Source: Sideroxydans lithotrophicus ES-1
GTDB taxonomy: Bacteria; Pseudomonadota; Gammaproteobacteria; Burkholderiales; Gallionellaceae
Direction of reading: 5' to 3'
NCBI RefSeq assembly: GCF_000025705.1
Contig: NC_013959.1
Span: forward strand, 186,001 to 250,000
Length of the DNA: 64,000 nt
The position numbers and the translations under genes were made by a program. The notes under the pieces were generated by a model, which was not told where the DNA came from, made no database searches, and saw only the letters and a list, made by a program, of their open reading frames with translations. This document shows, piece by piece, positions 44,617 through 53,405 of this stretch (position 1 is its first letter; every line of letters starts with the position of its first letter).

Positions 44617-45726
44617 ATGAAACGCAAACCCAAATCCCCTGCTCTTGGTTTCGCCGTCGCCGCCTGTTCGGTGGCGATGAATGCTGCAGGCGAGATCCAG
44701 CTCACACCCGCAGGCGTCTTCCGTGGCAACGATGGCCGCCCGAAGGATGCGCCGCACTGGGTGATGGATGCGCAGGCTGCCCAGGATGTGATCGCATTCT
44801 GCTCTGCGCGCCAGAATGAATTCGTCATCGACTACGAACACCAGACCCTGCTCGCCGAAAAGAACGGCCAGCCTGCTCCTGCTGCTGGCTGGTTCTCCGG
44901 TGCTGCACTGCGCTGGGAAGAAGGTGTCGGTCTGTTCGTTAAATCCCGTTGGACGCCTCGCGCCCAGGGCTTCATCGACGCCGACGAATACAAGTACATC
45001 TCGCCGGTGATCCTCTACGAGAAGGTCACCGGTCGCATCAAAGGCATCATCAGTGCCGCCCTCACCAATACCGCTTGCATCGACGGCATGGACGAAGTGC
45101 TGTCCCGTGCCGCCGCCAGTTTCATGTTGGACGAATCAACCTCAAAGGAGAATGGAATGGATGAACTGCTCGAACAGCTGCGCTGGTTTTTCAACATGCC
45201 GACGCTGGCAACCGCCGAAGAGATCCTCGCGGAACTGAAGAAAGCCGTCGACAAGATCAAGACAGCCGCGCCGGAAGCAACTGCCGCTGCCGGCTTCCGT
45301 GTCGACAACCTGGTCGCCTCGCTCGGCACCGAAGTCGCCGCGCTGAAGTCTGCATCGCCAGATCCTGCCAAGTTTGTACCGGTGGACACCATGCAGGCGC
45401 TTCAGACCGAACTGGCAGCGCTGCGCAGCGAGAAGACCGAGCGTGAAGTCGGCGAGGTGGTCACCGCCGCGCTGTCGACCGGCAAGCTGCTGCCGCCGCA
45501 AGAAAAGTGGGCGCGCGATCTGGGCATGAAGGATCTGGATGCACTGAAAGGCTACATCGATACCGCGCAGGGTGTGGCGGCACTGACATCCACCCAGACC
45601 AAAGGCCTGAAGCCACAAGGCACGGCTAATGCAAACGGCCTCGACGAAACCCAGCTCGCAGCATGCAAGTTGCTGGGCGTCGATCCGGCCGATTACGCCA
45701 AGACTTTGTCCGGCGAAGACGACTAA
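44617..45726 (+). CDS. phage prohead protease with scaffold region (Mu gpI-like)
   Basis: 369 residues from 44617; in-frame ATGs at 44590 and 44608 are alternatives. The N-terminal serine-protease domain has EFVIDYEHQTL (His), GWFSGAAL, FVKSRWTPRAQ and YISPVILY with a downstream helical scaffold part rich in Ala/Glu. It cleaves the scaffold and itself during head maturation. The C-terminal half can be made separately from the start at 45157. Confidence 0.92.
   Translation: MKRKPKSPALGFAVAACSVAMNAAGEIQLTPAGVFRGNDGRPKDAPHWVMDAQAAQDVIAFCSARQNEFVIDYEHQTLLAEKNGQPAPAAGWFSGAALRWEEGVGLFVKSRWTPRAQGFIDADEYKYISPVILYEKVTGRIKGIISAALTNTACIDGMDEVLSRAAASFMLDESTSKENGMDELLEQLRWFFNMPTLATAEEILAELKKAVDKIKTAAPEATAAAGFRVDNLVASLGTEVAALKSASPDPAKFVPVDTMQALQTELAALRSEKTEREVGEVVTAALSTGKLLPPQEKWARDLGMKDLDALKGYIDTAQGVAALTSTQTKGLKPQGTANANGLDETQLAACKLLGVDPADYAKTLSGEDD
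45157..45726 (+). CDS. nested scaffold protein (Mu gpZ-like) from an internal start
   Basis: 189 residues in the same frame as the protease. AAAGGAG lies six bases before the ATG at 45157, the best ribosome site in the gene, and the preceding sequence is exactly where the protease domain ends. The product is a helical protein (EEILAELKKAVDKIKTA, LRSEKTEREVGEV). Mu makes its scaffold Z the same way. Confidence 0.75.
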   Translation: MDELLEQLRWFFNMPTLATAEEILAELKKAVDKIKTAAPEATAAAGFRVDNLVASLGTEVAALKSASPDPAKFVPVDTMQALQTELAALRSEKTEREVGEVVTAALSTGKLLPPQEKWARDLGMKDLDALKGYIDTAQGVAALTSTQTKGLKPQGTANANGLDETQLAACKLLGVDPADYAKTLSGEDD

Positions 45727-45748
45727 CCAACCAACCAAGGAGAACGAC

Positions 45749-46150
45749 ATGGCTTTAGTAGCTGAACGCGATACACACATGCAGGATGGCGAGGTGATCT
45801 CGGCACCCATCGCTGCCAACGTCAAGGCATTCGCTGGCGGTCTGGCCGCTGCAAATGCAACTGGCTACGCCACGCCCGGCGCAGTCGCCGCCACGCTGAC
45901 CTACCTGGGACGCTTTGAAGAGACCGTGGACAACACGGGCGGTGCTGCCGGTGCGAAGAACGTCCAGATCCGTCGCGGCAAGGCGTTCAAGTTCAAGAAC
46001 TCCGGCGCGGATGCGGTGACTCAGGCCAGTCTCGGCAAGGCCTGCTACATCGTGGACGACGAAACCGTTGCTGCCACCAACGGCGCTGGTGCGCGCTCTG
46101 CTGCGGGCATCGTCGTGGGCTTGGACGCTGACGGCGTCTGGGTGCAGTAA
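45749..46150 (+). CDS. putative head decoration / capsid cement protein
   Basis: 133 residues, beta-rich. AAGGAG ahead of the ATG. Position between scaffold and major capsid plus the pattern KNVQIRRGKAFKFKNSG and KACYIVDDETVAATNGAGAR (as ACYIVDDETVAATN) and ending GLDADGVWVQ fits the structural cement proteins of Mu-like heads. No catalytic features. Confidence 0.75.
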   Translation: MALVAERDTHMQDGEVISAPIAANVKAFAGGLAAANATGYATPGAVAATLTYLGRFEETVDNTGGAAGAKNVQIRRGKAFKFKNSGADAVTQASLGKACYIVDDETVAATNGAGARSAAGIVVGLDADGVWVQ

Positions 46151-46176
46151 ACCTACCTTAACCAGGAGATACACAA

Positions 46177-47085
46177 ATGCTCATCAACAAAGATACGCTG
46201 GCCAGCATCTTCACCGGCCTGAAAACCATCTTCAACAACACGCTGAAAGCAGCGCCGGGCAACTGGCAGGCCACCGCGATGGAAGTGCAGTCCGATGCCG
46301 AGGGCGAAGATTACATGTGGCTCAGCCGCTTCCCGAAGCTGCGCAAGTGGCTCGGCGACAAGGTGGTCAAGAACCTCAAGGCTGGCAAGTACTACAAGGT
46401 TAACGAGGATTGGGAGACCACCATCGCGGTCAAGCGCAACCACATCGACGACGACCGCCTGGGCATCTACAACACGCAGGCTCAGCAGGCTGGCGAAGCG
46501 GCCTCCGAACTGCATGACATCATCGTCGACGATCTGAAGAACAAAGCGTTCACCGAAACTTGCTTCGACGGTCAGTTCTACTACGACACCGATCACCCGG
46601 TGAAAGATGCCAGCGTGAGCAACAAGGGCACGATGGCGCTGTCTTGCGCAACCAAGGCTGCCGCAGTGGCAAGCTATGGCGCAGCCCGCACCGCGATCAT
46701 GAGCTTCAAGGACGAAGAAGGCATGCCGCTGCGTCTGATCCCGGACACGCTGGAAGTTCCGCCTGCCCTGGAAGCTACTGCCCGCACGCTGTGCGAAGCG
46801 GACAAGCTGGATGACAACTCGCCCAACCCGTACAAGGGTTCCGCAACGGTGCTGGTCAACCCGGCGCTGACCAGTGCCACCGGCTGGATGCTGCATGTCA
46901 CCAAGAAAGCATCGGTGAAGCCGTTCATCGTCCAGATGCGCAAGAAACCGACCTTCGTTTCGCAGACTAGCGAAGACAACGACGACGTGTTCAACCGTGC
47001 CGAGTACAAGTTCGGTGCCGAAGCACGCGCCACCGGACTGTATGGTTACTGGCAGTTGTCTTACGGCAGCACCGGTGCGGCTTAA
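46177..47085 (+). CDS. major capsid protein (Mu gpT-like)
   Basis: 302 residues. gpT blocks: SIFTGLKTIFNNTL, MWLSRFPKLRKWLGDK, YKVNEDWETTIAVKRNHIDDD (as NEDWETTIAVKRNHI), FYYDTDHPVKD and FKFGAEARATGLYGYWQLSYGS-like end. HK97-fold shell protein. AGGAG ribosome site present. A GC hairpin and spacer follow. Confidence 0.95.
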   Translation: MLINKDTLASIFTGLKTIFNNTLKAAPGNWQATAMEVQSDAEGEDYMWLSRFPKLRKWLGDKVVKNLKAGKYYKVNEDWETTIAVKRNHIDDDRLGIYNTQAQQAGEAASELHDIIVDDLKNKAFTETCFDGQFYYDTDHPVKDASVSNKGTMALSCATKAAAVASYGAARTAIMSFKDEEGMPLRLIPDTLEVPPALEATARTLCEADKLDDNSPNPYKGSATVLVNPALTSATGWMLHVTKKASVKPFIVQMRKKPTFVSQTSEDNDDVFNRAEYKFGAEARATGLYGYWQLSYGSTGAA

Positions 47086-47118
47086 GGAATACACCCCGCG
47101 AGCGTAGGGCCACGCTAA

Positions 47119-47143
47119 CCGCCCAGCCGTGAGTGCTGGGCGG
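47119..47143 (+). terminator. strong hairpin after the major capsid gene
   Basis: CCGCCCAGC-N7-GCTGGGCGG, nine perfect pairs but no T tract. It may stabilise the capsid mRNA or attenuate read-through, keeping capsid expression high relative to the downstream genes. Confidence 0.5.
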
Positions 47144-47174
47144 GGCGTGCCAGAAGACGATCAAGGAGATACAT

Positions 47175-47603
47175 ATGTCGAACAAGAACAAACCCAAGGC
47201 TGGTGCAGCGACACCCGCTGCCGAAGCCAAAGCAGCCGCCGCAAAGAAGGCTGCCGGGGAAGCCGCTGCAGCAGAAGCGGCGAAGAAAAGCCAAGGAGGC
47301 GACGATGCCAACACACGGAATGACGGTGCGGGAAAATCTCCCGAAGGGGCCGCAACCCAGCAGGGTTCTGCTGAGGCTGCTGCACAGTCTGAACCGGCCA
47401 AGAAACCCAGCTCAGCCCGGAAGGTCCCGGCGCTGAGTGTGATATCGAGCGTGGAAGGCTTCCGCCGTGGCGGGCGTGCCTGGGGCAAATCGGTATCGAC
47501 GGTCAAGCTGTCCGAACTGAGCGAGGGGCAGATCGAGCAGATCAAGGGCGAGTCCATGCTGGAAGTCGAAGAGGTCGAGGTCGACGAAGAGGTGGCCGAG
47601 TAA
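47175..47603 (+). CDS. HI1506-related protein (Mu gp35-like)
   Basis: 142 residues. The N-terminal 80 residues are a low-complexity Ala/Lys linker; the C-terminal part VISSVEGFRRGGRAWGKSV and LSELSEGQIEQIKGESML is the conserved domain (compare mature gp35/FluMu proteins). AAGGAG before the ATG. Likely a minor structural protein. Its stop overlaps the next ATG. Confidence 0.85.
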   Translation: MSNKNKPKAGAATPAAEAKAAAAKKAAGEAAAAEAAKKSQGGDDANTRNDGAGKSPEGAATQQGSAEAAAQSEPAKKPSSARKVPALSVISSVEGFRRGGRAWGKSVSTVKLSELSEGQIEQIKGESMLEVEEVEVDEEVAE

Positions 47604-47977
47604 TGAATCGCGACCAGATCGAGCATGAGATCCAGGACAAGGGTCTCACCGCGCCGCGCATCACACCTGCGGACATCGAGGCGAACATCGCCAGCGAACA
47701 TTATTTCACTGCTGCCGACGGCGTTTCCGGCGCTCACGTCAATGTGGACGGCGGGAAATGCGTGGTTGCCGTGCACGAATGCCCGCACGAGCTGGAGCTG
47801 CTGACCTTCTGCGTCCTGATCCTGCGTAACGGCTTTACCGTGGATGGTGTATCTGCCTGCGCCAGCCCGAAGAACTTCGACGCGGAGCTGGGCCGCAAGA
47901 TCGCCCGCAAGAATGCGGTCGAGAAGATCTGGCCGCTGATGGGTTATGAACTTCGCAGCAAGCTGAGCGCACGATGA
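47603..47977 (+). CDS. Gp49-like phage protein (N4 gp49/Sf6 gp66 family)
   Basis: 124 residues. ALTCFVLILRNGFTVDGVSACASPKNFDAELGRKIARKNAVEKIWPLMGYEL (read as FCVLILRNGFTVDG, SPKNFDAELGRKIAR and AVEKIWPLMGYEL) is the family signature. These proteins occur in varied phages without known function. Coupled by ATGA to the next gene. Confidence 0.85.
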   Translation: MNRDQIEHEIQDKGLTAPRITPADIEANIASEHYFTAADGVSGAHVNVDGGKCVVAVHECPHELELLTFCVLILRNGFTVDGVSACASPKNFDAELGRKIARKNAVEKIWPLMGYELRSKLSAR

Positions 47978-48396
47978 CCTACGCCGCCAAAGCCAACATG
48001 CTCGCCCGCTTCGGTGAACCCGAAGTGATCGCGCTCACCGACCGCGAGAATCTTGGCGTGGTCGATGATGTTGTGCTCGATGGCGCGTTGGCCGAGGCGG
48101 ATGCCGAGATCGACCCGTACCTGGCACCTCGCCACCAGTTGCCGCTGGCCAGCGTGCCGCGAATCCTCAGCGGCTTCGCCTGCGATATCGCCCGCTACCG
48201 CCTTTGCGGGGCGGGCGTGACGGAGACTGAAGAGATCCGCAACCGCTACAAGGATGCGATCAAGTTTCTGGAGAACGTAGCCAGCGGGAAGATCGGCCTC
48301 GGGCTGGACGCGGCGAACAATGTGGCGAAACCGGCCAACACGGTGCAGTTCGCCGAAGCGACCGGGCGGGTGTTCGGCAGGGGTGAGCGCGGATGA
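47974..48396 (+). CDS. DUF1320 family protein (Mu gp36-like)
   Basis: 140 residues. Signature: MLARFGEPEVIALTDRE, EADAEIDPYLAPRHQLPL, CDIARYRL and KFLENVASGKIGLGL. Head-tail connector region protein. The order gp36-gp37 is conserved. ATGA overlaps on both sides. Confidence 0.92.
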   Translation: MTYAAKANMLARFGEPEVIALTDRENLGVVDDVVLDGALAEADAEIDPYLAPRHQLPLASVPRILSGFACDIARYRLCGAGVTETEEIRNRYKDAIKFLENVASGKIGLGLDAANNVAKPANTVQFAEATGRVFGRGERG

Positions 48397-48995
48397 TCTC
48401 CGAGATCGAAGACGCCATCATCGCCCGCATTGAAGCCGCCGCTTCCGCGACGCCGGGGCTGGGCTATAAGTTGCCGTTCGTGGAAAGCTACGGCGGCGAG
48501 CTGGATGGTGATCTGGGCACGGTGATCCGCAAGTTCCCCGGTGTGTGGGTGACCTTCGGCGGCTGCCGCGCCTCTACCAAGATGGCGACGGCGGGCGGCA
48601 AGTGGAAGACCCCGGCCACCTTCGTGACGATGTGCGGATCTCGCAACGTGCGCGGCGAGCGTGCCACGCGCAAGGGGTTGACGGTGGGCGGCGTGATCAA
48701 GGAGGTCGGCGTCTACCAGATCCTGAACGATGTGAGCCTACTGCTTGCGGGTAGCGATCTCGGTCTGGCGATCACCCCGTTAAAGCCGGGTGCGATCCGC
48801 ACGCTGTTTAACACCAAGCTGAACGGCCAAGGGTTGGCGGTGTTCGCCAGGGAATGGCACTGCGAGTTCATCGAGACCAAGCCGCGCGAGCCGATAGACC
48901 CGACCGACCCGATGTGGCTGAAGCTCGGGATCAACTATTACTTGAAGCCCGGTGACGCCGTTGCCGATGCTTCTGATGTTTTAACGCTGACATAG
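48393..48995 (+). CDS. DUF1834 family protein (Mu gp37-like)
   Basis: 200 residues. ISEIEDAIIARI, AVWVTFGG-like strand (GVWVTFGGCRAS), FVTMCGSRNVRGERATRKG and the C-terminal HCEFIETK belong to DUF1834, thought to be the tail terminator or neck protein of Mu-like phages. Coupled to gp36. Confidence 0.9.
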   Translation: MISEIEDAIIARIEAAASATPGLGYKLPFVESYGGELDGDLGTVIRKFPGVWVTFGGCRASTKMATAGGKWKTPATFVTMCGSRNVRGERATRKGLTVGGVIKEVGVYQILNDVSLLLAGSDLGLAITPLKPGAIRTLFNTKLNGQGLAVFAREWHCEFIETKPREPIDPTDPMWLKLGINYYLKPGDAVADASDVLTLT

Positions 48996-49003
48996 GGGAA
49001 GCC

Positions 49004-49180
49004 ATGAAAGTGCTCGCTGTAAAAGGCATCAAGGTGCCGAAAGAAGACAAGCCGCGCGAATACATCACCGAGACGCCGCCCGAGGGTGAGCAGGCGTTCG
49101 AGGTGCCGGAATCCGCCTACTACCTGCGTCGCGTGTCTGACGGCGACCTGGTGATCGTTAAACCGAAGAAAGGAGCCTAA
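49004..49180 (+). CDS. DUF2635 family small protein (Mu gp38-like)
   Basis: 58 residues: MKVLAVKGIKVPKED, EVPESAYYLRRVSDGDLV and a basic end. This matches the short DUF2635 proteins found just before the tail sheath gene. GGGGAA before the ATG. Function unknown. Confidence 0.85.
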   Translation: MKVLAVKGIKVPKEDKPREYITETPPEGEQAFEVPESAYYLRRVSDGDLVIVKPKKGA

Positions 49181-49182
49181 CC

Positions 49183-50601
49183 GTGGCCAGCAAGAACATC
49201 AGCTTCGAAACCATTCCGTCCAGCATCCGCAAGCCGGGCAAATATTTTGAGTTCAACACCAAGCTGGCGGTGCGCACGCTGCCGGGCAACCTGCAGAAGG
49301 TGCTGGTCATCGGTCAGCGCATCGCCGCCGGTACCGTGGCTGCCAATGTGCTGACGGACGTGTTCTCGGATGCGGAAGCCGCCACCTATTTCGGCAACGG
49401 CTCGCAGCTGCACATGATGTGCCGTGCCGCGATCAAGGCCAACCCCTATCTGTCGCTGCAAGCCATTGCGATGGACGATGCGGGCGCGGGCGTGCTGGCA
49501 GCCGGAACGGTCACCCTGACTGGCCCTGCAACCAAGGCGGGCGTGCTGACCGTGAAGGTGGCAGGCAAGCCGGTGCAGATCGCCGTCGCCGCGACCGACA
49601 CCGCCACGGCGATGGCTGCTGCGGTCGCGGCACAAGTCGCCCTGCAGCCGGATCTGCCGGTGACGGCTGCGGCCGCGCTGGGCGTCGTTACCCTGACTGC
49701 CAAGAACAAGGGCACCCAGGGCAACAACATCAAGATCGAGGCGGCTGTGACTGCAGAGGGTGTGACCACTGCTGTCGTGGCGATGGCGAACGGTGCAACC
49801 GACCCGACGCTGGCCACCGCTCTGGCGACGGTATTTGCCGCCGGTCACAACATCATCATCAGCGCGTGGAACGATCAGACCAGCCTGACCGCCCTGCGCA
49901 CGCACCTGGACAGCGTATCCGGCTCGCTGGAGCAACGTGGCTGCATCGGTATCTATGGCCACACCGGCACGCTGGCCGCCGCCACCACGCTGGCCGGGCA
50001 GATCAACGCCGGGCGTATCTCCGGCCCCAACCTCAAGGTGCCTGAGCAACCCTGCGAGCTGGCCGCTGCCTACGGCGCGGTCGTGGCTGGCGAGGAAGAT
50101 CCGGCGCGTCCGCTCAACACGCTGGAGCTGGTGGGCATCACCGCCCCGGCGCTGGCCGACCAGCTGAGCCGCACCGAACAGGAGAGCGCACTGAACAACG
50201 GCGTGACCCCGCTTGAAGTCGGCCCCGGCGAGAAGGTGCAGATCGTGCGCGCCGTGACCACCTACACGCTGGACGCGCAGAGCGTGCCGGACATCAGCCT
50301 GCTTGATCTGACCACCATCCGCACGCTGGATTACGTGCGCAAGGCGTGCCGCGAGCGGATCGCGCTGCGCTTCCCGCGCGAGAAGCTGTCCGAGCGCACC
50401 GCGCCCAAGGTCAGGGACCAGCTGCTGGACGTGCTCTACAAGCTGGAGGATCTGGAGATCGTCGAGCTGGTGGACGACAACGCGGATGGCGTGATCGTCG
50501 AGCGCGATCTGCAGGACCCGAATCGCCTGGATGCGAAGATCCCGGTGGACGTGGTGAACGGCCTGCATGTGTTCGCTGGCCGCATCGATCTGTTGCTGTA
50601 A
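49183..50601 (+). CDS. tail sheath protein (Mu gpL-like)
   Basis: 472 residues, GTG start with AAGGAG ahead. N-terminal FETIPSSIRKPGKYFEFNT, a variable middle Ig-like insertion rich in Ala/Thr, and the C-terminal domain (TTIRTLDYVRKACRERIALRFPREKL as TTIRTLDYVRKACRERIAL) that interlocks in the contractile sheath. Identifies the phage as a myovirus-type particle. Confidence 0.94.
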   Translation: MASKNISFETIPSSIRKPGKYFEFNTKLAVRTLPGNLQKVLVIGQRIAAGTVAANVLTDVFSDAEAATYFGNGSQLHMMCRAAIKANPYLSLQAIAMDDAGAGVLAAGTVTLTGPATKAGVLTVKVAGKPVQIAVAATDTATAMAAAVAAQVALQPDLPVTAAAALGVVTLTAKNKGTQGNNIKIEAAVTAEGVTTAVVAMANGATDPTLATALATVFAAGHNIIISAWNDQTSLTALRTHLDSVSGSLEQRGCIGIYGHTGTLAAATTLAGQINAGRISGPNLKVPEQPCELAAAYGAVVAGEEDPARPLNTLELVGITAPALADQLSRTEQESALNNGVTPLEVGPGEKVQIVRAVTTYTLDAQSVPDISLLDLTTIRTLDYVRKACRERIALRFPREKLSERTAPKVRDQLLDVLYKLEDLEIVELVDDNADGVIVERDLQDPNRLDAKIPVDVVNGLHVFAGRIDLLL

Positions 50602-50620
50602 CCCAACGAGGAGTTAGAAC

Positions 50621-50995
50621 ATGGGAATTGAATATGATGGCGAGGTAGTCGTCGAGATCAACGGCGTGGAAGTGGATGTCGTTTCCTTCGACGATACCGT
50701 TACCACCGGGCGTCGTCCGGTCAAGACGATGAACCGCACCAAACGCGCAAAAGGCAGCGTGAACGGCAGCGAGTCCGTCGAGATGAAGATCACCGCACCG
50801 GCTCCGGCCACCGGCGAATTCAACTGGCGCACGATGAAGGACGCGCAGATCGTGATCTACCCGGTCGAAAACCCGACCAAGCGCACCACGTACCAGGACA
50901 GCAACGTGACCAGCGTCGGCTCGCGTTACCAGCTCGAAGGTGAGATGGTGCGTGATGTGAGCCTGTATTGCCTGCGTAAGGTCGATCCGAAATGA
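50621..50995 (+). CDS. tail tube protein (Mu gpM-like)
   Basis: 124 residues, beta-rich. GRRPVKTMNRTKRAKGSVNGSESVEM (as GRRPVKTMNRTKRAKG), YPVENPTKRTTYQDSNVTSVG and the C-terminal EGEMVRDVSLY match the Mu tube family. Forms the inner tube inside the sheath. AGGAG before the start. Overlaps the chaperone gene by 4 bp. Confidence 0.92.
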   Translation: MGIEYDGEVVVEINGVEVDVVSFDDTVTTGRRPVKTMNRTKRAKGSVNGSESVEMKITAPAPATGEFNWRTMKDAQIVIYPVENPTKRTTYQDSNVTSVGSRYQLEGEMVRDVSLYCLRKVDPK

Positions 50996-51309
50996 CCGAC
51001 CTGACCGTTAAAAGCAAGCTGCCCATCGGCATCCTGGTGGATGGAAAGCGCTTCAAGGACTTCTCCATCCGTCCCGGTACGCTGCGCGACTCGATCAACG
51101 CCGCCCAGTCTTTGGGTGGTGATGCAGCGACCGCCAACGGCAACACGCTGCGCTATGCCACGATGGCGCAGCGGGTGAGCTTTGAGGGGCTGGATCAGGA
51201 GCTGGTCACCTACGATTTGCTGTTGGGCCTGCTCGACCGCGATGCGATGGTGCTGGAGGCCGCTTCGGATGAGGTTGAAAAAAAGCTCGACGCGCTGAGC
51301 AGCAGCTAA
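50992..51309 (+). CDS. tail assembly chaperone, short form (Mu gp41-like)
   Basis: 105 residues, located between tube and tape measure. KLPIGILVDGKRFKDFSIRPGTLRDS and YDLLLGLLDRDAM (as VDGKRFKDFSIRPGTLRD) match Mu gp41-type proteins. Near the end is A AAA AAG (51279-51285) in the zero frame, allowing a -1 shift into the frame that ends at 51494. Confidence 0.88.
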   Translation: MTDLTVKSKLPIGILVDGKRFKDFSIRPGTLRDSINAAQSLGGDAATANGNTLRYATMAQRVSFEGLDQELVTYDLLLGLLDRDAMVLEAASDEVEKKLDALSSS

Positions 51310-51494
51310 GCACCGTTCGCAAGGCACAGGTGCTGCTCGCCCGTGCCGGGTTCGATCCTCACAAGGTGCTTGATATGACCGAGGCAGAGATCGAATCGCA
51401 TCTGTCCACCATCGCGGTGGTCTCCGGTGCCAAGCCTCCGCAAGGCACTACTACCCGGCGGTTCAAGGGCCACAGAAAGACCAAAAAGCCATGA
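51285..51494 (+). CDS. frameshift extension of the tail chaperone (Mu gp42-like)
   Basis: The -1 frame is open from the slippery site to TGA at 51492-51494, 69 codons, including VLLARAGFDPHKVLDMTEAEIESH (as ARAGFDPHKVLDMTEAEIE) and a basic end RRFKGHRKTKKP. A fused product of 167 residues would result. The stop overlaps the tape-measure ATG. It may also hold a separate short gene, but no good internal ribosome site is seen. Confidence 0.72.
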   Translation, partial: ARRAEQQLSTVRKAQVLLARAGFDPHKVLDMTEAEIESHLSTIAVVSGAKPPQGTTTRRFKGHRKTKKP

Positions 51495-53404
51495 GCGGCA
51501 AGAACTACGAACTTTCCCTGGTGATGAGACTGCGCGACATGGCGTCGCGCGGTTTCAACCTCGCCCAGCGCGACATCCAGTCTGGCATCGATAAGACCAA
51601 CAAGGCCACCGCCAGCCTCACCAAGACGGTCTCCCAGTACCACAAGACGCGCGATGCGGGTGCCAAGCTCGGCATCCGCTCCGAGCATGACATCCAGCGC
51701 GAAATCCAGCGCACGCAGGCCGCCTACGAACGCCTGGCTAAATCCGGCACGATGTCGATGCGGGACCAGGCGCGCGCCGCCGATGCGGCCCGCAGCAAGA
51801 TCCGCGAACTCAACAACGAGATGGGCAAGTATTCGCTGGGCCAGCGCGCTATGCGTGGCCTGCAGACCGGCGCGAGCGTTGCGGCCGGGGTGATGGCTGG
51901 CGGCTATGTGATGTCCAAGCCGATCAACCAGACGATGGATTACGGCATGCGCCTGGCGCAGATGTCCAACACCGCCTTCAGCGAGCGCAACACGCTGGGC
52001 CGCATCATGGGCAAGCGCGAACTGGACGCGGCTGTCGTCGCCTCTGTGCGCCACGGCGGTGGCACGCGCGAGAGCGCAGCCGGTGCGCTGGATACGCTGA
52101 TCGCCTCGGGCGCGATGTCGGCCAAGGATTCGATGGGCATGCTGCCGTCGTTGATGCGCGCCTCGACCGCGTCTGGTGCCGATGCCGGGGAGCTGGCGCA
52201 GATCGGCATCCGTGGCATGCAGACGATGGGTATCAAGCCGGGCGAGATGGGCAAGATCCTGGACATGGCGATCACTGCCGGTCAACAGGGCGGCTTCGAG
52301 CTGAAAGACATGGCGAAGTGGCTGCCGCAGCAGATGGCGGCGGCGAAGCTGTCCGGGATCTCAGGTACCTCGGGTATGGCGAAGCTGCTCGCGGCCAACC
52401 AGGCGTCGGCGATCACTGCCGGCACAAAGGATGAGGCAGGCAACAACCTGGTCAACCTGCTGGCCAAGATCAACAGCCGCGACACTGCCGTGGACGCGCA
52501 GCGCATGGGCATCAACCTGTCCGGCACGCTGGCGGCAGCGCGTGGCAAGGGTATGGATTCGCTCGATGCCTTTGTGGGCGTGGTGGATAGTGTAGTCGCC
52601 AAGAATGCGGAATTTCAGGCGCTGCAGGCGAAGCTGAAGACGACCACCGGCGCGGATCGGCGTGGCGTGCTGGAATCGCAGGCGGACATTTTGCAGGGTT
52701 CGGCCATCGGCCAGATGGTGCAGGATCGCCAGGCGCTGATGGCGCTGGTCGGCATCATGGGCAATCGCGGCTACATGTCCGACGTGCAGAAGAAGACGCT
52801 GGCCGGTGAAGGCGCTGCGGAAAAGAACTACGCTGTGATCGCCGAAGAGGCGGGCTTCAAGGTGCAGCAGGCCGCGAACGAAAAGGATATCGCTTCTCAA
52901 AACGCTTTCGAGAAATTAACGCCGCTGGTCGGGGCGGTGGCGGATGGATTTACCACGATGGCGCAGCAGTATCCGATGCTCACCGCTGCCACGGTAGCGG
53001 CCACGACCGCGCTGACTGCGCTGGCCGTCGCCAGCGGCGCGGCCAGCCTGACCAGCATGTTGGGCGGGAAAGGCGGCGGTTTGACGGGGTTGCTCTCGAA
53101 AGGTCGCGGACTGGCTGCCGGTGCGGGCAGCCTGGCGATGCGCGGCGGCGCAATGGCGCTTTCCGGCGCGGGTGCTGCTGTGGCGGGTGCTGGAGCGGCT
53201 GGCTACGGGCTGGGCACGCTGCTGTACAACGCCATCGATGAGACCGAGTTCGCCAACAACCTGGGCGGTGCGATTGCGACTGTGCTGGCCAGCCTGGGCA
53301 ACAAAGAGGCGCAGGATGCGCTCAACGTCACATTGAACCTGGACGGCGAGCAGATCGCCCAGGCAGTCAACATGCGCAACGCCAGAACCTCATCCCGCTA
53401 TTGA
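51491..53404 (+). CDS. tail tape measure protein
   Basis: 637 residues, the longest tail gene product. Helical N-terminus (GFNLAQRDIQSGIDKTNKAT), then TP901-type middle with GTSGMAKLLAANQ, membrane-like Ala/Gly-rich helices (TAATVAATTALTALAVASGAA as ATVAATTALTALAVAS; LSGAGAAVAGAGAAGYGLG). Sets tail length and helps DNA ejection. Fairly short for this class, so a short tail is expected. Confidence 0.92.
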   Translation: MSGKNYELSLVMRLRDMASRGFNLAQRDIQSGIDKTNKATASLTKTVSQYHKTRDAGAKLGIRSEHDIQREIQRTQAAYERLAKSGTMSMRDQARAADAARSKIRELNNEMGKYSLGQRAMRGLQTGASVAAGVMAGGYVMSKPINQTMDYGMRLAQMSNTAFSERNTLGRIMGKRELDAAVVASVRHGGGTRESAAGALDTLIASGAMSAKDSMGMLPSLMRASTASGADAGELAQIGIRGMQTMGIKPGEMGKILDMAITAGQQGGFELKDMAKWLPQQMAAAKLSGISGTSGMAKLLAANQASAITAGTKDEAGNNLVNLLAKINSRDTAVDAQRMGINLSGTLAAARGKGMDSLDAFVGVVDSVVAKNAEFQALQAKLKTTTGADRRGVLESQADILQGSAIGQMVQDRQALMALVGIMGNRGYMSDVQKKTLAGEGAAEKNYAVIAEEAGFKVQQAANEKDIASQNAFEKLTPLVGAVADGFTTMAQQYPMLTAATVAATTALTALAVASGAASLTSMLGGKGGGLTGLLSKGRGLAAGAGSLAMRGGAMALSGAGAAVAGAGAAGYGLGTLLYNAIDETEFANNLGGAIATVLASLGNKEAQDALNVTLNLDGEQIAQAVNMRNARTSSRY

Positions 53405-53405
53405 T

